Assembly: GCA_013399305.1 (NCBI GenBank)
Contig: VXAI01000025.1
Location: 3,967,212-4,031,211, forward strand
Source of the DNA: Rostratula benghalensis
Taxonomy: Eukaryota; Chordata; Aves; Charadriiformes; Rostratulidae
Direction of reading: 5' to 3'
Length of the DNA: 64,000 nucleotides
Every line of letters starts with the position of its first letter. The first letter of the stretch is position 1. Positions 49,248 to 61,485 of this stretch are shown piece by piece. The position numbers and the translations under genes were made by a program. The notes under the pieces were generated by a model. It was not told the DNA's origin. It did no database searches and was given only the letters and a program-made list of their open reading frames with translations.

Positions 49248-51489
49248 ACCCTATTGGGAAAAAACACCAGACCAAAAATTACTTTCAAAAGGATATGGTG
49301 TATCTATTAGTTTACAGCACTTCTGTGTGGGAAAAAGCATAAAACATTCATTTCATTTCAAGAAGTTCAGTGTACGCTGTTCAATGGAAATGGATGTCAC
49401 CTGCGTCGCTGGAGTTCATGCAGGGTTAAGGCAGTTACAGTGAGATGAGAATGTAAATATTCAAGCAAGGAGATTCTTGATATTCAGCTTATGCCTAAAT
49501 CATATATATAACACAGAAAATCTGGAGCTTTTTTTGTCTTTCAAAAAAACCCTCACGCGAGTGCTTACGTGTCAGTATGTATGTGATGGACCTACAGTGA
49601 TTATTTTTTTTTTGTATGTTGCCATAGCAATGCAGTTTTCACAACAGTACGTTAAACCAAAACGTTAAAAAAAAAAAAAAAAAAAAAAAAAGTTACATTA
49701 AAAGAGTACTTTAGTGATCCCTCTGTCTCTCTAACTTTACCTCTTTCCAGAATAGAATTGTTTCTGATTCCTTGCAGAAGCTGTATTTCTGGAGCCACGG
49801 TGCTGACTTGTGTATGGGATTCTGAGTTTCAACATAAATTTCTTTACTCTTTATGATGGTAATTAAATGTACCATACTATGTGGTCGCCTGTTACCTGGT
49901 ACTTCAAGTTTAGGATATGTTTTGTTTGTTTTCACAATGAATAGTATGTGTGCTGGGAAGACAAACATCCAAGTAATAATGAAACACTAATGAAGAATAA
50001 TCATCCCGTTTGTCAGAATGTGCTGCAGGGGAAAGACTGTTCACTGGCGAGCAACGCACTCGTTATTTTGGGCACATCTAGCTCTTCCCTTCCCGAGTTC
50101 TGCAATGCCTTACACTGTCCAGTCACAACCATTTATTGACCTATGTCTGTCTTGATCTCCACTCTGCTATAAACTATATTTGGACACATATTGTATTCCA
50201 TATATACTCCTGCAATTCCATTCTGCAGCTGCTGCAGTGCTGGACCGCTAGCACAGCTGCTTTATAATATTTGCAGAGCTGTTCTTAATGAAGCGCTGGC
50301 ATCCCCTTTTATACCTGCAGTAAAATCCAGAACTACTGGCAACAAAGAGAAACTGTTCTTCAGAGGAAAGCTAAACTTGTCTTTGAGCCCTGTGGTAGAT
50401 CATAATGCTCCTCCAGAGCCCTGGTAAGAGCCAGGTATCCAGTTGCTGAAATAAATATGAATAATTCCAGGTAAAGAGCTCTATATGTGTTTGGGGGATT
50501 AAGGACATAGTGATGTAACTCTGCATTCAGATGGATTTGTATACAGAAGCCAACACCTACAGAAAAGGGGTTGACAAACAGAACACTTAAATAGTGTTTA
50601 TTTTATTTTCTATTTTAGAGAAAATCAATGAAACGATTTTATTTTTCTATTTTCTTTTTATTTAATTGCTGCAGACCTGCAGTTGGTATAAATCACAATC
50701 ATTTTATTGACCTTAGCACAGTTATGCCAAAGCACATGCTCTGAGCCTTCAGTTTATACTGCATTCCTCCTTTAACTAAGAATGTACATTATTCCTATTA
50801 TGTCTTCTATCTTTATTTATGAACTTTGGCATAACAGGTGCTATCAATGGTACTTTTAAAGAAGCCTCCGTTTGTTTAAAATTTATTGTTAGTTGTTTTT
50901 GAAATATTAGGGTGTGATTCTAAATTTGAGAGCAACATCTTTTTGGCTCATCTACAGTACTGATTCGTCGATATTTATGGGAAACGAAGTGAATAAAACG
51001 GGAGTGCTGAGTTCATTGCCAAGTTTCATTGCTAAAAATGGATGTCATACACAATGCCTTATTTGTGGATTTCAGCTATTAACTGTTGAATTAGAAATGC
51101 AGTAACTGATGAACTAAAAACAGATGCAAACAAAGATCCACCAAGGCGTGGAAAACTGGGACTACTGTTAACAGAAAGGAAGTTGATGTTATACACCTGG
51201 CACTAATTTGTTCCTTCGTTGAGGAAAAGAAAAAAGGTGTGTGCAGATTCTCTGCCATCACCAGGGTGAAAAGGGCTAAAAGGCAGCTGCTGTGATTGAG
51301 AGCTTTGTATCTGTGAGAGTCTGTTAACCTGGACATGGCTCCAGAAGGTTGCAAAAAAAAAACCCAGAAAAAGGATTGAGGAAGAATGAGATGATTTGGA
51401 TGTAAGAGCACAAGAGTTCTGTGATTAAGAACCAGGGTTTGTCTGGTGAGGGGAGATTGCAAGGGGTTGCTCTAGCGGGGGCTGTGGTT
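49248..51489. other. Intergenic with a 25-nt A tract
   Basis: No exon recognised. An uninterrupted A run lies at 49667-49691, but no retroposed gene was identified directly upstream of it. Short open frames show no domains. Confidence 0.55.
49667..49691. repeat. Poly-A tract (25 nt)
   Basis: Uninterrupted run of 25 A, the longest homopolymer seen in the window. No SINE or processed pseudogene could be recognised 5' of it. Confidence 0.85.
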
Positions 51490-51725
51490 TGATTGCCCTT
51501 CCAGGAAGGAGAAAAGACGGAAGAATTGGAAAGGTGCCTGGTGCCCATGAACTGAGGTGAGAACGGATCAGCAGCAGCAGCTCGGCGTTCGGCCACCAGA
51601 GGGTGCCACCTCCCGGGTCCTCGGGGACAGGCCAGCGCGGGTAACGCTCTGGGAGCGACCGGGTAGAGCGACCCGGGACTGGGTGGCGTGGTCTGTGGGG
51701 CGGCTGGGTTATCCAAACAGATTGA
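51490..51725. promoter_or_regulatory. Small CpG-rich island with CTCF-like site
   Basis: About 15 CpGs are concentrated in roughly 170 bp (51570-51700), in an otherwise CpG-poor region. The sequence CCACCAGAGGGTGC at 51593-51606 matches the CTCF core CCASYAGRKGGCRS at 13 of 14 positions, on the + strand. A 180-codon frame on the minus strand spans the island but resembles no protein. Candidate insulator, enhancer or promoter of an unannotated transcript. Confidence 0.45.
51593..51606 (+). promoter_or_regulatory. Putative CTCF binding site
   Basis: CCACCAGAGGGTGC, 13 of 14 matches to the CTCF core consensus, inside a CpG-rich patch. A motif match alone does not prove occupancy. Confidence 0.5.
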
Positions 51726-54700
51726 CTTGTAGCTATTTAGACTGGGACTATGTATCTCCTCAGCATCACATGACAGCTTTCTGTTTTCTGGAATGATGGG
51801 TTTACTCAATAATCCTCGTGGATTTTGGTCTGACATCCTGGAAATGATGGTGTTCTTCCAAGCCACTCAGACTGGCTGTACCTCAGAGGCTGAGCAACGT
51901 GAAGATACACGATGTGCCTGGGTTCATGCTTTTCTTCAGGACTGAGTGAACAGCAGGCCTCAGCTATCCATAGCCTGCCTTGTTAGTCCATTATGTGGCT
52001 GGTTAGTGGTGCCGTGCAAATTGACAACTGGTTTTCTTAAGCTCTAGAAATGAAGAAGAAAGAGCGCTCTGCAACAACACATGGCTCTCTCCAGTACAAG
52101 GGAAAAAAAAATCTCTCTGTTTTGAGAACTGTCTTCCAAATATATTCCTGTTATTTAAAACTGCAACACTGAATTTAAATATTAGAAGTTGCTGTGATAT
52201 TTACTCTAGCTTTGACTAAAGGTAACTGATTAGCACACTAATTTACATACTTCATAAGACATTACTCAGAATTGAAAAGCATCAAACTAAAAGCTTCGTT
52301 AAAGTTAGTTAAGATTCTTCTCAGATAGCCCAGATAGGGGGTGCTATCTAATATTGCTGACACACCACAGTCAGATGCATCCTTGGGTTCTCACTCTCAG
52401 TAAGGAAGCTCTTGACATCGTCCAAGCTGTGTCTTTTGGATCTGAACTGGTTATTCACGGGTGTCCAAGCTGAAACGTTTTAGGTGAGCATTTTTACCCG
52501 TTCACGGTGTGAGTGTAACATGGAGAAAAAGTGAATTTAGAATTCGCAGAAAGGAGCAGGGAAGGTTGGAGGGTGATGAAGAGAAACTAAGAGAGGGGAA
52601 AAATGTTTCTTAGTGGCTTGGACTATAGATCCTATTTATTAATTCCTACATTTGAGTCCAGATGCCCTGCTTAAGATATAGGTGTCTTTCTGCTGAACTT
52701 TCCAGGAAAACTTTCTGCTCTTGAGGCTTGCTCGTTAAGAAAAGTGAACTTCAGAAAGTGTCTGGCATTAGGGGAGTTCCTCGGCTACATCCACAGGGGG
52801 AGAAATGCAGCTGTGTTCATTCTGTTGGCCATTTTGCATTTGGCAACTGTGCAGCCTGCAGCCTGGTTTCTGTAAATATTAAATATTTCATTTACTTATT
52901 AAACATTAAGGCTTATTAAGCAGGACAGACAGATGGTTCACAATTGTGTGTGGTGGGCAGTCATATGGTTCCTGAAGATGTATTGCAGAGCTCGGAATAT
53001 GAAGACATTTCAGTCACATTTAAGCACTGTGAGTCAGATCTGCAGCTGGTGGAAATTAGTGCAGTCCCAGAGATACTGATGATTCGTCTACTGTGTGGAA
53101 TTGTCCATGAGAAAAGCAGACATGGTAAATTCTAGCTTTATTCAGTACAAAAACTGCAATTTGCTCAAAAGGTTGAAAGTCTGAAGAAGTCTTTCTTACT
53201 TTCAATGAAACTGATGAGATCAATAGGACCAGAGCTCTCACTGAATTGGTAATCTGAATTTTCCCCCAGGTACCTGTCAGTGTGAGGCCTTTTACACTTG
53301 CACAGAAATCAGTGTCTTTCAGCCTCCAGGGATTCAGAGTCCTGGGCTACCTTGCAAGGGCAGCCAAAGCAGAGGAACGCCCAATTCCCTCACACCAATC
53401 TGGGCAGCAAAGATAGATCTTCTCACAATTTTTCATAACACTTCTGAAATTCTTTAGAATAGTCATTGGTCTTTTATTTCCACTCTATATAACTAAATCT
53501 TCTCTGGAATGAATAGTTTCAATTCAGCACTTTCTATTGTCTTTCGTCTGTACGTGCTTGAGGACAACAGATTGTGAATCCTTAGGCCTCAAGGTTTCAC
53601 AGTAGTACAATGGGATGATGCACCTCAAAACCAGGCAGAACATATGTCTGTTCTCCTAAGGTGAGGGCTGCATCTTAGTTAAATGCTGACTTAGTTCATC
53701 CATTATTCTCTGCTTAGATCTGACAGCCCAGCAATGTGATACTGTAATGTTACCTTTTGACAATACACCATTTAAGCTCTTCAAGCTCTTCGTGGGGTTT
53801 TGGGGGGATGATTGTCACTGGGGTTTTGAGCACCTGAGCTGGCACTTACCTATGGATTCTTAAGGCAGGAAAAATTTTAAAGGTAGAATTATTTCCTTTT
53901 CCTAATTTTTAAAAAACTACAATTAAAGTGATGCAGGTAAACTCACAGAGACAGACTGTAAAACTTCACTGGTTGGATCACTAGGGACGTGAGGAAAAAA
54001 AATCTCTATTAAAAAAATAAGTGTTTAATTTTAGGCATGAAATTATATCCCACTAGAAAAAACACCAATGCCAAGCAGCACAAAAGTAAGTGGCTTAAAT
54101 GCTTTCCTGAATGAAATCCTATATCATATTCTTTAAAATTTCCACTGACCCATCAGACTCAATACTGGATAAAATTCACCTCAGTGTAAACTGTTCTACA
54201 CTGAATAATGCGAAGCAGAAAAAGGGCCACTTAAGTCTCTTATTAAAATTCAGTTGTGGTTTCACTGAACACTTTACTGTCATAGATCTGATACTTCTGT
54301 CAGGATCAAAAATCAGGCTGGGCACTACCAGGATGTGACAGAGATGAAAATAATGAGGATGGTGCTAACAGTTAAAGACTATCAGGTGCTCGCTGAAGAA
54401 TTTGCACCTTTGTGCTTTGCCTTCTTGTTTCTCATCCATCTTCCTTTTGCTTTATGCCTTACTTAACAACAGCAATAAACAGAGCCTAGGAAAGTCCCTC
54501 ACAATAATATTTACTAACAGATCAATGTACAGTAGGTAGAAGATGGAACATGAAAATCTCTCAAACATAAAAAAGCCATTGCTGCTAGATGATTGCAGGT
54601 GGGTGTTACCTGTTCTTTCCATGGCATTTAAGGCCTCAACCTACAGTAACCTCATCAACTTTCTACCAAGGAACCTTTCTTTATTATCTATTCTTTTCCT

Positions 54701-55550
54701 CAGTGCTTTGTGTTTTCAGGGAGATATTGGGACAGGTACTCCTTCATGAAGCAACATTACATTCCTTTTGTAGTCAAGGCAATTAAAACCTAGTTGTGAC
54801 CTGAGCTTTCACTTAGATAGGTGAATTATTCCAGAGCCCATAGATCTTTGGTTGTTGGAGCTATCTGAAGTACTTAAGTTGCTACGCTACGTATTTCCAA
54901 AAGAGCATGCATTGCCAAAACCTGCTGATTTAAAGACAACCTCAGGCTGGCAGTCATATTTGAATATGTTAGTTCTTTGTGTAAAATCAGATTTTATTGG
55001 CAAGCAGGCAGTTTACTGCACATTTATCTACAGTCTTTTTTTCCTTTCATTGTAGTAGAACTAGAAGCCAGTTCCGGAAAGGTGACCTAATGAGCCAGCC
55101 TCAAGGGGAAAAATGGGGAGGAGTGGGAGGAAGAGGAAGATGACAGTGCCTTGACCTGGATTGCTGTGCTGCCAGAAGTAGCTATGCTCCTGTAATGATT
55201 CCAGCTGAGGTGCTCAGGAGCACCCTGAGGGGTACCTCAGTTTTGTCACTGACTGCCTGGTTGGGAGGGGAGGTGGAGAGGCAGAAAGGTGGGAGAGAGA
55301 TTCAATTGCACATGTACTCAAAATGCTTTGAGCTGAGGTAAAGATGATGCAGAGGACATGAGCTGCTGCTGCAAACAGATATGTTTATTTAGTTAATTGA
55401 GTTGTCATGACAACTACTTCATCTAAACTGCTCCAGTGTATAGGTTGTCATTGGCACCTGATGATTCTACACAAACCATTATACTTCCCAAAAAATCAGC
55501 AAACTGTTCAGTCTACTTAAAACTAGTGTTAAAGAATGTAGTTTTAAGGG
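51726..55550. other. Intergenic, nothing recognised
   Basis: AT-rich sequence with scattered short open frames without domains. No exon of the expected downstream neighbour VAT1L was recognised. Confidence 0.5.
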
Positions 55551-55586
55551 NNNNNNNNNNNNNNNNNNNNNNNNNNNNNNNNNNNN
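55551..55586. other. Assembly gap (36 Ns)
   Basis: Run of 36 undetermined bases. A short open frame apparently crossing it (55436-55651) is an artefact of translating through Ns. Confidence 0.99.
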
Positions 55587-58500
55587 TGCTTACTTCTAGT
55601 TTACTAGGATCTCACCACAACTTAATTTTAGTGAGTTCTGCTTTGGACTAGAAGCACTTTTCTGACTCATCCAGAAGAACTGGCATTTCATCTTGTAACC
55701 CACAAAATATGAAACAATAGAGAGTTGTTCAGAACCTACAAAGTAAGGCAATAAAGATCCGTAAAAAACTGATGATGTTCAGAAGGGCCTCTGAGTATAT
55801 AATATGGATGGTTGACTGCTCAATGTTAAATACACTGTAACCTGAAGAAAAGAGTGGTTTAGATTTGAGTCAAGAAATAAAATACTGTAATTTTTCATGT
55901 GAAGTGAATGTTGTTTCATTTACAGGGAGCTAGGGTTCATTTTGCTAATGCTTACCACTCAACAAAGTGCAACTGGAATATCCCTGTCCTGGCACAACCT
56001 AGCAGGCATTCACAGCTAGAAATCCACTTTCCTTGGCACAACTGGCATGTCTGCAGTTAGTCTGGAACGAGACAGCGTGCAAAAATGGGTGCTCATAGGG
56101 ATGCTCTTCTTGTTAAGCTCAGAAGAAAAGTAATTATGGCAGTGATTTTCACTTTGGAGTATCTTTGCCTTTGGGAGCACACATTACTGAGGCTCCTCCC
56201 CTCGAGTCTGAAATATCAGTATTGATGGATGGGGAAGTGCCTGGGAGGTAGAGGAAGGGCTGCAGCATCAGGCCCACTCCTGGCTGAAAGGCACCTTTGT
56301 AACTGCAGAGAGGGGGGTAATATTTAACAGCAGGAATCCCATGCCTTTGCTTGTCTTCAGCTTGGCACATAAAGTGACGTAGGTTATGGAAGAGGGTTTG
56401 TGGTGCTGCGGGGGAAATGAAAAGGCCTGGGAAAGAGATCATCTGAGTGAAAAGGTATGGGAACTATTCCTATTCTTGTTGCATGAACGTTTATTTCTTG
56501 CAGTTTACACTCTGGTGTGTTTTAAACCAGCAATTCCCTGGTGCCACACAAGTGACTGGGCCAGCCCAGCTGAGGAGGCAACACCTTGCAGCAGGCTGTG
56601 GGAACCAGCAGCGAGCAGCTGAGCTAGGGGTACATGAGTGTACCCTAAGCTGCTGGAAACTTTGTCTTCATGAGTTGTAGCTTGATTTATAGTTACTTAG
56701 TTCCTGACACCTGATCTTCCATAACTCTTTGTGGACTAATAGTGTGCTCTTTTCCTACCCAGCTGTGAGGTTCAATGATGTGGTTGAAAAAGAGGTTTGC
56801 CTCACAAATTGGGTGATCTGTGGATGTGCAAAATCCATTACAGCAGCTCAGATGATAGGAAGTAACTCAGCAAGGCATGATATTGATCACAGACATAAAT
56901 CAATAAGAGGAGGATTTGGGCTTGTTTTAAGCTCTGTCACTGATTAGCAGCATATGCAAGTTGTGTAGGATGTGATACAGGCATCACGAACACACTGGAG
57001 GATGAATTACGAGATCACAAGTGCACAAGCCCTTCCTTCGTAGATGGCACAATTCAAAGGAGAGAGCAATGATAAAGCAGAGTTACTATCAGGGGGTATC
57101 ATTAAGTGCATCCTGTAATTCTGTTAAGGTGCACAGCTTATTTTTATCCTGAACATATACTATTAGGCTGGACTAACCTGCTCAGAATGGCTTTTTCCTG
57201 GTGAAGGAATCTCCTGTTCTCCATTCTGGCAAAAACCCCCTCAGCTCCTGGCTGAGGTGCTTGAGAAGAAAAATCAGATCCTGGCAGGAGCCTCTTCCTT
57301 CTGGGGCCATTCTGTCCCTTGCACAGCAATACTGTATGATGGGGCTAATGTTCTTGAACTGACACATCTACATCACAGTTTCCCAACCAAAGGCATCTTG
57401 ATTTCCTCTTATTTTAATGATTAAAATCATCTCTTCCCTTTTAACTTCAGTTGTTCCATTTCTGATGTTGCTCACCAGCACTGTGAGCTGTGATCACTCT
57501 AACTGTCCATCAGAATCTTTACTAAAACTGGCAGTTCCCTCCAAAATTTGGCTCTGTATTTTTATTTGAGGCCTTTGGTCACAAAATTCATGTCTGCCTG
57601 CTCATTCGGGAAGCTTGCCAATAGGTGTTCTGCTCAGTCGTTCCAGGATGACTTCAGAAGTCTCCTGCAGAGGTCAGTCTCAGCAGCCGTGGAGCTGGAG
57701 CATCACTAAAGGAAGTATCGTTCTGTGTCCCTGTTTTCACCCTCAGTACCTCAGACCACTGAATACTCGTCTTGCTTTTTTTGAAAGATTTATTACCTGC
57801 CTTAAAAGAAGGTTTTATTTGGATAGGGCATGCATTTTCAAAAGTAACCCACAAACCTTCTTTGAACAGCTTCATATGAATTTATCTTTTGATGTACTTG
57901 CTTCCCATGAAATGGTATCAGATTCTTTTGCTTAGGTGTGTCTGTGGGGTACTGCCTTCTCTCTTCATTCCTTCATGTTCCTACTCACGCTTCTCTCTTA
58001 AAATATAGCAAGTTCAACATCCCTCACCACTACTACCTCATTAAAATTTATTGCAATAAGAGAAAAACCCTACTATGTTGACTTTCTAGAGCACTGTTCA
58101 CATTTTCTGAACCTAGCAAATAACTGGATAATTTCTTGCTCCTCTCTTAACTTGATTAACCCAACAGTAGCTTTATTTTCTCTGAACTGGAGACATTAAA
58201 CCCTTCCATTAAAGACTTGAAAGTAGTTTAGGCATATTACATCTTCCTGCAAAGGAGGTGACTTCAAGGTGACTAATGGTCTGGCCTCTCATTGGAAAAA
58301 TTCCTTTTTTCATAGTCTTTTGGGACTACAGATGTCTGACAATCTCAACAATTTCAAGGTCTCTGAGGAAACTAGGGTGACGTTCAGCAGAAATAGTTCT
58401 GATGCTGCACCTTTATCAAAATAGTACTGGTATTTGGATCTGATTTAGTAACACAATCCCTCTCCTCCTCTTCTGAGGTTCCAGATACTCGTCAGCATCT

Positions 58501-60022
58501 CCACATTTAAAGACAGATGCTGGTAGTTTCTGTTTACTTTTCTTATGCAACACAAAAAAGGAAGAGCTCTTCTATTTGTATCGTGCAAAATACTAATTTC
58601 CATAGAAATTTAATTTTCCTCTGTCCTGGCTTCACTCTATGTGTTAATCCTTCCTGACTTTTCTCTTTTAACTGTGGAGGTAGACTGCATTTTGAAATAT
58701 TTCTTTAAAGAGTAAGGCAAACGCCAGCATTTGTGCTGTCCACCTTGTAGTCTGATTTCACAAAATGACTCTTGGCTGCATTCCAGACTCTTGTCTAAAA
58801 TGGTTTCCAATTTTAATTTAAATCAACTGATATATCGAGCAGCTAGACTTTAGATATAAAATTATCTCAAAGTGAGGGGAAATCAAACTGCATGTTCAGG
58901 AAGCAGTTGTGGCCCTTCTATTTTACCCTGAAAGAAAAAAGATTTACCCAGAGTGCCTAGATTTTCATGCAGTCTTTCTTAGCCTGGACAAAAAAAATCA
59001 AGCAAATGATTGCTTACATGGATATCTAAATGTGCTGGGTCATACAGGGCGATAGCTGGTATGATCTAAAGCTTCCACGTAAAATATCATTTTGTCAGGA
59101 CTTCAAAGTCCTTTAACAATGTCTCAAAAAGACAGAAATTTTTGAAATGTACAGCAATCACACAACGCAATTACATCATGATAGTGAGCAGTTCCCACTT
59201 TGACCCCTTAGTTGGGACTTCAAGGTCTAATGTCCACTGTGGTCAAGTTCTACAGTTCCTGTTTAAATACTTTGAATACTTACTCCTCCTAGTTCACAAG
59301 TTGTCAAAATTGGAACCTATCTGCACAGTTTTTAGAGGGAGAAAAATACAAATCCTCGCTTTATGCAACAAGGTATGTGGTCTGCTTTGACTCTACAACC
59401 ATGTCCTACCCTGATACCAAGATGTCTCTTGCCACACAGGCAGGGATCACTTAAAGAAGTGTGAGAAAGGTCTATATTGGACCAGATCTGATTTCTCAAA
59501 AGATTGGAGCACTGAAGAATCATGTGTCAGTTCCAACTATGAAGGTTTGCTACACAAGGTTTACATTCATTTTGTCTCCAGAAATTACCTTTATATAACA
59601 TTAAGCTGATTATTATTGAAAAGCACACTTTGGAAATTAAGCCAACACTTCTTCAAAGTGCCTAAGAAACAGAATGGCACAGATTCCTTTTGTAGAAGCA
59701 CCAGCATCAGCAAATGGACCCTGTTCCAGACTGCAGTGCTGTTTTTTGAGTTATCCAGTACTGCGAAATACAGCTACAGATGCAATAAATAAGTCCTAAA
59801 ACTAGAAAGCTTATTCCAGTGCCATTATAAATATTGGGTACAGCACCATTACCAACTGCACTAGGCTTACCTACAGTACTTCACTAGCATGCTTAACTGT
59901 GGTCTAAGGAACTACTTCTCTAGGAAGAAAAGGCATTGCAATTATTCTGAGCTGGTTCCCTACCAAATTTAGCAGCTTCCCTGTTAAAATCACTACAAAA
60001 AGAGGACAGCTGTTTCTTTGGC
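55587..60022. other. Intergenic, nothing recognised
   Basis: No exon, RNA gene or classifiable repeat was seen. It includes an imperfect hairpin at 56625-56647 (TAGGGGTACA, TGAG, TGTACCCTA). Confidence 0.5.
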
Positions 60023-60577
60023 TGTGCTGTGGGTTAACTCCAACAGGCAGATCGGCCCCACACAGCTGCTCACTCCCTCTCCTGCAGTGGGAATGGGGAG
60101 AGAATCAGAAGGGCAAAACTGAGAAAACTCATGGATTGAGATAAAGACAGATTGATAAGTGAAGCAAACTTTGTGTGCACACAAGGCAAAACAAGGACTT
60201 CATACACTATTTCCCAGGGAGGCAGATGTTTAGCCATTTCCACGAAAGCAGAGTCTCAGCAGTAACCCTGAACATCCTTCCTTATTTCCCACAGTGTTTA
60301 TTGCTCAGCACAATGTCACACGGTATAGAGTACCCCTTCCAGCAGTTGGGGACAGCCATCCCAGCTGTGTCCCCTCCCAACTTCTTGTGCTCCCCCCCAG
60401 CCTACTTGCTGCTGGGGCAGCGTGAGAAACGGAGGAGGCCTTGAGGTGGTGTAGGTGCTGCCCAGCAATAGCTGAATCAGTGTGTTATCAGTGCTGTTAT
60501 GGCCACAAATTCAAAATACGGCATCATATGAGCTCTTCGGAAGAAAATCAACTCCATCCCTGCAGAAAAACAGTAGA
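60023..60577. mobile_element. Solo LTR of an avian ERVL-like endogenous retrovirus
   Basis: About 555 bp matching the order of segments of an LTR family widespread in avian genomes. A start 'tgtgctgtgggttaac' leads into 'ctgctcactccctctcctgc' and 'gtgggaatggggagagaatc'. 'actcatggattgagataaag' comes next, then 'acggtatagagtacccctt' and 'gtcccctcccaacttcttgt'. The element ends with 'aaatcaactccatccctgca'. No internal gag, pol or env sequence and no second LTR are in the window, so it is a solo LTR left by recombination. Target-site duplication was not clear. Family placement (ERVL-like) is from memory and needs a repeat library. Confidence 0.75.
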
Positions 60578-61452
60578 GGTTCTAAACTCTGCCTGCAAAC
60601 TTGCTTTTATTCAGGGAAAATCCTTACTTCTGCCAGCCCAAGCGAGATCTAACCTAGTAGCTTTTTAATTAACTGTTCCATTAGCATCTTAAGAGTGCTC
60701 AGAGTAAAACAATCTCCTAACAACCCGGTATTTATGGGGTTTGGTATGGATTGGGTTTTTTTTTTCTTTTCTATTCTCCCTCTAGAGATTACAGCAGCAT
60801 ACCCTGTTGGTTTATTAAAACCAATGAGTTAGAAAGCAGTAACTAGCTATGGAACTGAGGAAAAGAGTCCATTAACAGACCATAATAAAACACTCCACAG
60901 AAAACACAATTATGCTGAAGAGCATCCTGTTTCTTTCTTCAAAAGGCCCATCTCAGAGGGCACAACCAGAGTGGTACTAAAAGCTGCGTCAAGAATTTGT
61001 GGGGGCAAAGGAGTGTTCTTTGTCTCGTAAACCCTATGGAAATTCTGTGCTGTGACAGCGCTCTCACAAGAGCTGTAAATCAGTACAATGCCTTCAAGTT
61101 TAAATTAAATCTAGAAGCGTCGTAGCTTCCAGAGCAGCAGCCTTTATGTTGAATGCTCTTGGACTGCAACTTCAGAAAGAAGCAAAACGGAGCTCAGCTT
61201 AGCAAACCTAAATGCTCACTTGCGGTTTCTTGAGCAGATTCAGGAGCTACCTTTATTATACATAGAACTCCTCCAAAAGGAAAAACAAGGGCCACTAAAA
61301 GGTAAAATAGCTTGGTAATGTAGATGATAACTTTGGTCAAAAATACAGTGTGTTATTAGATGTAATCAGTCTGGAAGATGACACTCACAGGCAGATGCTC
61401 CTGATGGTGTTATGTACTGTAGTGGGTAACAAATGATTATAACCAGTATAAT

Positions 61453-61485
61453 AACTGGATATATCCAGTTTAACAACTGGATATA
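61453..61485. repeat. 18-bp perfect palindrome plus direct repeat
   Basis: AACTGGATATATCCAGTT (61453-61470) is a perfect palindrome without spacer. Its left part, AACTGGATATA, recurs directly at 61475-61485. Confidence 0.9.

Noticed and set aside
51324..51866. 180-codon open frame on the minus strand
   Set aside because: No recognisable domain, low-complexity proline/alanine-rich middle, and it overlaps a CpG-rich patch that lengthens open frames by chance.
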